Below, in pieces: positions 13,840 to 17,612 of a stretch of DNA of 17,612 bases. Where the stretch lies: positions 1 to 17,612 of the forward strand of contig CAZHNG010000120.1 of NCBI GenBank assembly GCA_964533785.1. Reading direction: 5' to 3'. This stretch comes from JANQRV01 sp964533785. GTDB taxonomy: Bacteria > Bacteroidota > Bacteroidia > Chitinophagales > Saprospiraceae. The notes under the pieces were generated by a model. It was not told where the DNA came from. It did no database searches and worked only from the letters and a program-made list of their open reading frames with translations. Both the position numbers and the translations under genes were made by a program. The number at the start of each line of letters is the position of its first letter. Within the stretch, counting starts at the first letter, position 1.

Positions 13840-15396
13840 CTACGGATAATTCACCGCTGCTTCGTCAGCATGAGCTTCGGAATAATTCTCCAGTACTTCA
13901 GCTTGATAGCCTCCGCCTCTGCGGTCCTGGATAAATAAGAACAAAAATACAGCGATGAGCACCAGTCCAACGGGGGCCAGGGTTTTGAAAGACTCTTTAC
14001 CGCCGTAATTATCCGCGGGGTTCAAGATGGCTGCGGCTTCATCCTTGGCAGAAGAGGTAGTACCAGCTCCGAGGTCAGTAGTCATGATAGCCCTTAGAGC
14101 CTGTGCCGTTTCTCCTACGGGTAAGGATCCGTCTTCTTCAAATTGATCAGTAACGGATTCTACGGTATTGATCGTATTGTTGATTTCAGCTTCAAGAATA
14201 CCGGCGCCGCTAGCGATTGCAGGCCAATCTTCTTTAACGGATTCAAATACAGCTAGGGTTTTATCGGTAGGAATTTGGGAATGTCCCTTATTATCAGCGA
14301 TATTTCCCAACCACGGGGTAACAAAAAAGGACGCCAACATGCCTACTGCTCCCATCATCCCAAGGCCTAAGGCACCGGATTTGGGAATGCGTTCGGCGAC
14401 GAAACCCAACATGGTTGGCCAGAAAAGCGCAATCCCGATCGCCCAAAGCGCTGCCGTTGCAAATATTTCAAAGGTTGAACTGGCCTGACTGAACAGCCAC
14501 AAACCTAATGTACCGACTACGGCTCCGCTCAAAAGAACACCAGTCGGTGTCAGCGCCTTCAAAATTGGAGCGGCTACCAGTCTTAGCGTACCCATAATTC
14601 CAAAAACAAAACCAAATACCAACAACCCATTTACTCCCCCGGCTTGTAATACTGAAGGTACCCATGAGCTAGGGGGTAATTCCATCGATGCCGTCAACAG
14701 CATCATCGCCAACATCAATAGCATCAGCGGCGAAAAAATAGCTTTCAGGTTACCGGTAAAACTGATCCCCGCACTGGCAGATTCGGTTTTAGGGTAGTTG
14801 GCAAAAAGCATCATTACACCATATACGATGGCAGGGATCAAAACCAAAAAAAGGTTTCCTCTCCAACCAACGCCAAGGGCTGAAAGGAGATTGCTTAAAA
14901 TTAAAGTCGTGATCAAGGCCGCCAGTAAGTTGCCGTACGGAAACCACATGTGGAAACGGTTTAACCGGGCCGCTTTCTCTTTGGGGTATAGTGATGCAAC
15001 CAGTGGATTACCACCCGCTTCTACCAATCCGGCACCTAGCCCACAAAATAAAGATCCCGCTACTGCCATCCAGTAGTTTTGGGCCAAGAGGAGAATTATC
15101 GCTCCACCTACGTGCCCGACAAAAGCACCCCGAAAGATCCACTTGATCCCAATAGTATCACAGAGTGGAGCAAAAACAAATTGAGAAACCGTAAATCCTA
15201 TGAAAAATACGCCAAGAAAAACACCCGATTGCTCATTCGTAAGAATGAATTCCTGCTTAACAGGAAATGCAATAGAGTTAATAACCGTAAATGCAAAAGC
15301 AGTCGTCAATAAAGAAATACAACTGCCCCAGAACAACTTTTGCCTGTTGAAATTCTGGGTACCTGATTGCTGTACTCCCAATGATGTGTCACTCAT
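13840..15396 (-). CDS. MFS transporter, sugar-type, with a long soluble insert
   Basis: A 518-residue major facilitator with twelve apparent membrane helices. The loop between helices 2 and 3 has the MFS-like APLCDTIGIKWIFRG segment (about 76-90), and GLVEAGGNPLVASLYPKEKAARLNRFH (about 123-149) matches the FHS/sugar symporter group common in Bacteroidota. About 105 residues (366-470), largely polar and acidic, are inserted before the last helix (472-489), where most relatives have a short loop; this part is helix-rich and has no recognised domain. The C-terminal tail is short and acidic. It converges on the DUF1080 gene across a terminator, and its position suggests it imports the product of that locus, probably a monosaccharide or keto-sugar. 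The substrate is an inference only. Confidence 0.88.
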   Translation of the reverse strand: MSDTSLGVQQSGTQNFNRQKLFWGSCISLLTTAFAFTVINSIAFPVKQEFILTNEQSGVFLGVFFIGFTVSQFVFAPLCDTIGIKWIFRGAFVGHVGGAIILLLAQNYWMAVAGSLFCGLGAGLVEAGGNPLVASLYPKEKAARLNRFHMWFPYGNLLAALITTLILSNLLSALGVGWRGNLFLVLIPAIVYGVMMLFANYPKTESASAGISFTGNLKAIFSPLMLLMLAMMLLTASMELPPSSWVPSVLQAGGVNGLLVFGFVFGIMGTLRLVAAPILKALTPTGVLLSGAVVGTLGLWLFSQASSTFEIFATAALWAIGIALFWPTMLGFVAERIPKSGALGLGMMGAVGMLASFFVTPWLGNIADNKGHSQIPTDKTLAVFESVKEDWPAIASGAGILEAEINNTINTVESVTDQFEEDGSLPVGETAQALRAIMTTDLGAGTTSSAKDEAAAILNPADNYGGKESFKTLAPVGLVLIAVFLFLFIQDRRGGGYQAEVLENYSEAHADEAAVNYP

Positions 15397-15671
15397 TTTC
15401 TTAGATTTAGTTAGTTTTTCGTGAAATAATCAAAATCTCTTATTGGGTAAAAATAGAAATTTTTTTTCTTGAAATAACGGGTATTGATAGATTGTGTTTA
15501 TTTTGACATTTACTTTCTTGCCGGAATTAATCTTATTCTTTCCGGTGTTTTGCCAAATAATCAAGTGGTTAGGTATTTCGTTTTAGGAAGTTTACTGGAT
15601 TAATTGTTTGGTAATAAAGGGGTTATGGAAATCCTTGAAAAGAGTTGAATTGTCACGAAGAATAAGTAAAA

Positions 15672-16322
15672 ATGAGTTTCAATACGATTTCGCTATTCGG
15701 GTTGACCATTGCCTTGGTTTTGCCTTTGGTCATTGTCTTAATGGTTTTACCTGTTTGGGTAAATCCATATCTGGACGAAAATGCTTCGAATTGGTTGGGT
15801 TTGGCTGCGATGTGGGCCATCACAGGATTGCTGTATGCTTACATCCGCAGGTACGAAAACAGGGGACTATCTTCTATTGGGTTAAAGAAAATAACCTTTA
15901 AACAAGTTTTGCTGGCTGCAGCAACCGGGGTTTTATGCTCTTTATTTATTCCCCTCTTTTATTACCTGATGAACGAAATATTCAACAGCGGTGAAAATAC
16001 ATTGGAAGAAATATCCGATAAACCAGCCTTATTGGTATTATTTGGTGTGATTACGGCTGCGGTTACGGAAGAAACGCTTGTTCGGGCTTATCCTTTGGAA
16101 AGAATACAACAATTGACAAATAATAACTGGCCGGGAATCATAACAAGTCTGGCGGTGTTTACGGCATTACATTTTCAATCCTGGGACCTCCTGCACATCT
16201 TTGGCGTGGTCTTACCCCTGGGGATAACCTTGACCCTGTTGTACTTAAAATTCAGGAACTTGTTATTCCTAATCATTGTTCACTTAATTATTGATCTTCC
16301 CTTGTTTTTTATGGCTTTGTAG
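15672..16322 (+). CDS. CPBP family intramembrane metalloprotease
   Basis: A 216-residue polytopic membrane protein of the CPBP (CAAX protease/bacteriocin-processing, Abi) family. The three signature motifs are visible: EETLVRAYPLERI (Glu133, Glu134, Arg138), FTALHFQSWD (His167) and VHLIIDLP (His204, Asp208); these should bind the catalytic metal. Members cleave prenylated or bacteriocin-type substrates or regulate membrane proteins; nothing nearby points to a substrate. The gene stands alone on the plus strand, divergent from the MFS gene by 275 bases and convergent with the small membrane protein. No good promoter box was found. Confidence 0.88.
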   Translation: MSFNTISLFGLTIALVLPLVIVLMVLPVWVNPYLDENASNWLGLAAMWAITGLLYAYIRRYENRGLSSIGLKKITFKQVLLAAATGVLCSLFIPLFYYLMNEIFNSGENTLEEISDKPALLVLFGVITAAVTEETLVRAYPLERIQQLTNNNWPGIITSLAVFTALHFQSWDLLHIFGVVLPLGITLTLLYLKFRNLLFLIIVHLIIDLPLFFMAL

Positions 16323-16363
16323 GAAGTTGCTTTAAGAATTTACAAGCTTTTCGATGAATAACC

Positions 16364-16546
16364 TCATTGATTAGAATCCGTATCCGGAGCTTCATCTTTC
16401 AAAATGATCACCGCCTGGAGAATGATCAGGGCCGTAGAAATTAAGCTCACCACACCAATAATTTCCGGCGAAGGAAAAAGCGCAGCGATGACGAGTAAGA
16501 ATATGATGGATACGAAGATGGAAATAGAATTGGAAATTAGGTTCAT
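16364..16546 (-). CDS. Small two-helix membrane protein
   Basis: A 60-residue peptide with two hydrophobic helices (about residues 8-26 and 29-50) and a short acidic tail KDEAPDTDSNQ. I chose the ATG at 16546; a TTG at 16609 would add 21 residues containing two cysteines before this point and no conserved feature. It lies downstream of the rluA-type gene on the same strand, with 107 bases between them. No family is recognised. Confidence 0.5.
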   Translation of the reverse strand: MNLISNSISIFVSIIFLLVIAALFPSPEIIGVVSLISTALIILQAVIILKDEAPDTDSNQ

Positions 16547-16653
16547 ATCTATGATTTTAAGTATTGAAATAACACAGCAGGATTTATTGTGTTCAAAGGT
16601 TAAACTCAATTCAAAGCATTAAGTTCTATCCCGTTTAGTCCTTTATCTTGAAT

Positions 16654-17547
16654 TCAGGATTTTGCTAAAAACCTTTCCTTTTCTCTTTTCAGCAATCGCA
16701 AGAACTTATGCGGTGGATCAATGCTCATACGGAGGGTTTCGTTAGTAGCAGGGTGTTGAAATTCCAGTTCGTAAGCACATAAAAACAAGCCTTTACCCAT
16801 TAGGGTAGCTTCATCTTCTGCGTATAATTTATCCCCAAGGATAAGATGTCCAATGTTTTTAGCATGTAACCGTAGTTGGTGCGTACGCCCCGTAATGGGG
16901 ATGAACTTAACTAAAGACAAAAAACCAAATTTAAGGGAGGGTACGGTTTCTAATCGTTCGAATAGGGTACGAGCATTTTTATCCTCAATAGGTTCCTGAA
17001 TATCACCCCGTTCGGGAAGTTTACCGTGGACAACAGCGATGTAGGCTTTTTTAATTTTATTTTCCTGGAATGATTTTCCTAACCCGGTCAGTACCGTTTT
17101 GGTTTTGGCCAATAGTACCAAGCCCTTGGTGGGCACGTCGATTCGGTGAGTCGCCACTGGACGTGGCAAAGCATCCTCTTTTTGACTAGGCTGTGCTTTG
17201 CCAACTAAAGCATTCTCCACCGTTTTGTAGCGATTTCCATTGACGGCAATACCTCCCGGTTTATTCACGATGACCAGGTGATCGTCTTCGTAAAGAATAT
17301 CCAGGTCAATATCATACTTTTTGATCTTTTTTACCCCGGTGCCGCGCAATTCTATTTGATCTCCTTTGTTTACGTAATCGCCAGAAGAAGCCGTTTGGCC
17401 GTTGAGGAATATTCTACCGGAAGCTATCGCTTTTTTGGTCGCGCTTTTAGAACCTAATATTGGGAAGATATCCCCACAAAAATCTACTATTCTGACCCCT
17501 GATAATGGTTGAGTGACCTGATGCATCCATTTTTTCTTTTTCGCCAT
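16654..17547 (-). CDS. RluA family pseudouridine synthase
   Basis: An RNA-modifying enzyme that isomerises uridine to pseudouridine in rRNA or tRNA. It has an N-terminal S4 RNA-binding domain (about 18-72, IFLNGQTASSGDYVNKGDQIEL) and the catalytic domain with HRIDVPTKGLVLLAKT (134-149; Asp137 is the catalytic nucleophile) and GRTHQLRLH (220-228). Length of 297 residues is usual. The Lys in VPTKG occupies the position that is Ser or Thr in many RluA proteins. The exact RNA target is not predictable. The ATG at 17547 is 12 bases inside the right inverted repeat (17560-17611), so the repeat occupies the promoter region of this gene. Confidence 0.93.
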   Translation of the reverse strand: MAKKKKWMHQVTQPLSGVRIVDFCGDIFPILGSKSATKKAIASGRIFLNGQTASSGDYVNKGDQIELRGTGVKKIKKYDIDLDILYEDDHLVIVNKPGGIAVNGNRYKTVENALVGKAQPSQKEDALPRPVATHRIDVPTKGLVLLAKTKTVLTGLGKSFQENKIKKAYIAVVHGKLPERGDIQEPIEDKNARTLFERLETVPSLKFGFLSLVKFIPITGRTHQLRLHAKNIGHLILGDKLYAEDEATLMGKGLFLCAYELEFQHPATNETLRMSIDPPHKFLRLLKREKERFLAKS

Positions 17548-17559
17548 TTTGTAAAGATA

Positions 17560-17611
17560 CTAGACTTTTGACGCTAGACTCTAGAAGTTAGACAAAAAAT
17601 TCTAACTAATT
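17560..17611. repeat. Right copy of the 52-bp inverted repeat
   Basis: The reverse complement of this stretch matches bases 1-52 at 51 positions, with the same phase of 7-bp units. It starts 12 bases upstream of the rluA-type start codon, so it occupies that gene's leader and promoter region. The outer end reaches the window edge. Confidence 0.85.
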
Positions 17612-17612
17612 G

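Noticed and set aside
15397..15671. A short gene between the MFS and CPBP genes
   Set aside because: The 275-base spacer is AT-rich with no frame having recognisable features; the plus-strand frame starting at 15608 overlaps the CPBP gene and looks spurious.
1..17612. A 17.6-kb composite transposon bounded by the inverted repeats
   Set aside because: No transposase or integrase gene is present, and the interior is housekeeping and metabolic genes. A repeat-induced contig break explains the ends more simply.
1..17612. tRNA, rRNA, CRISPR array or phage module
   Set aside because: I found no cloverleaf, rRNA-like sequence, regularly spaced repeats or phage-type genes in the window.

Overview
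The window reads as chromosomal DNA of a member of the Bacteroidota, most likely a Saprospiria/Lewinella-type bacterium. That is an inference from three things: genes start without clear Shine-Dalgarno sequences; several upstream regions carry the Bacteroidota -7 promoter hexamer-like box TAnnTTTG; and the families present (DUF6702, the HupE/UreJ-like partner, a ThuA/sorbosone-dehydrogenase/cytochrome c lipoprotein, DUF1080) are typical of that phylum. No rRNA, tRNA, CRISPR array, phage gene or transposase was seen.

Layout. At 1-52 and 17560-17611 the two window ends carry the same 52-bp sequence in inverted orientation (51 of 52 bases match), built largely from 7-bp units. Next is aroA (+, shikimate pathway), convergent with a minus-strand run: a DUF6702 protein and a HupE/UreJ-like membrane protein (2894-4101), then yidD and hemB (2853 down to 1598). 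Upstream of these on the minus strand are ahcY (S-adenosylhomocysteine hydrolase) and an AhpD-like carboxymuconolactone decarboxylase family protein. At 6057-6505 lies a decayed fragment of a ligand-gated ion channel of the bacterial glutamate-receptor type. It is followed 8 bases later by an intact flavoprotein of the geranylgeranyl reductase family, which converges on a DUF763 gene through a perfect-looking hairpin.

The centre-right (9581-15396) looks like a sugar-oxidation locus. A 1106-residue lipoprotein fuses ThuA-like, PQQ sugar dehydrogenase-like, PKD, cytochrome c and carbohydrate-binding domains. Behind it is a DUF1080 (3-keto-disaccharide hydrolase family) lipoprotein. Beyond a bidirectional terminator is a convergent MFS sugar-type transporter with an unusual soluble insert. 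My working model is that a sugar is oxidised outside the inner membrane with electrons passed to cytochrome c, keto-glycosides are hydrolysed by the DUF1080 protein, and the product is imported by the transporter. The right end holds a CPBP membrane protease, a two-helix membrane peptide and an RluA-type pseudouridine synthase.

Most of the window is ordinary housekeeping and accessory metabolism. I did not find a clearly new defence or mobile system. The most unusual items are the inverted terminal repeat, the ion-channel pseudogene, and the multidomain sugar-oxidation locus.
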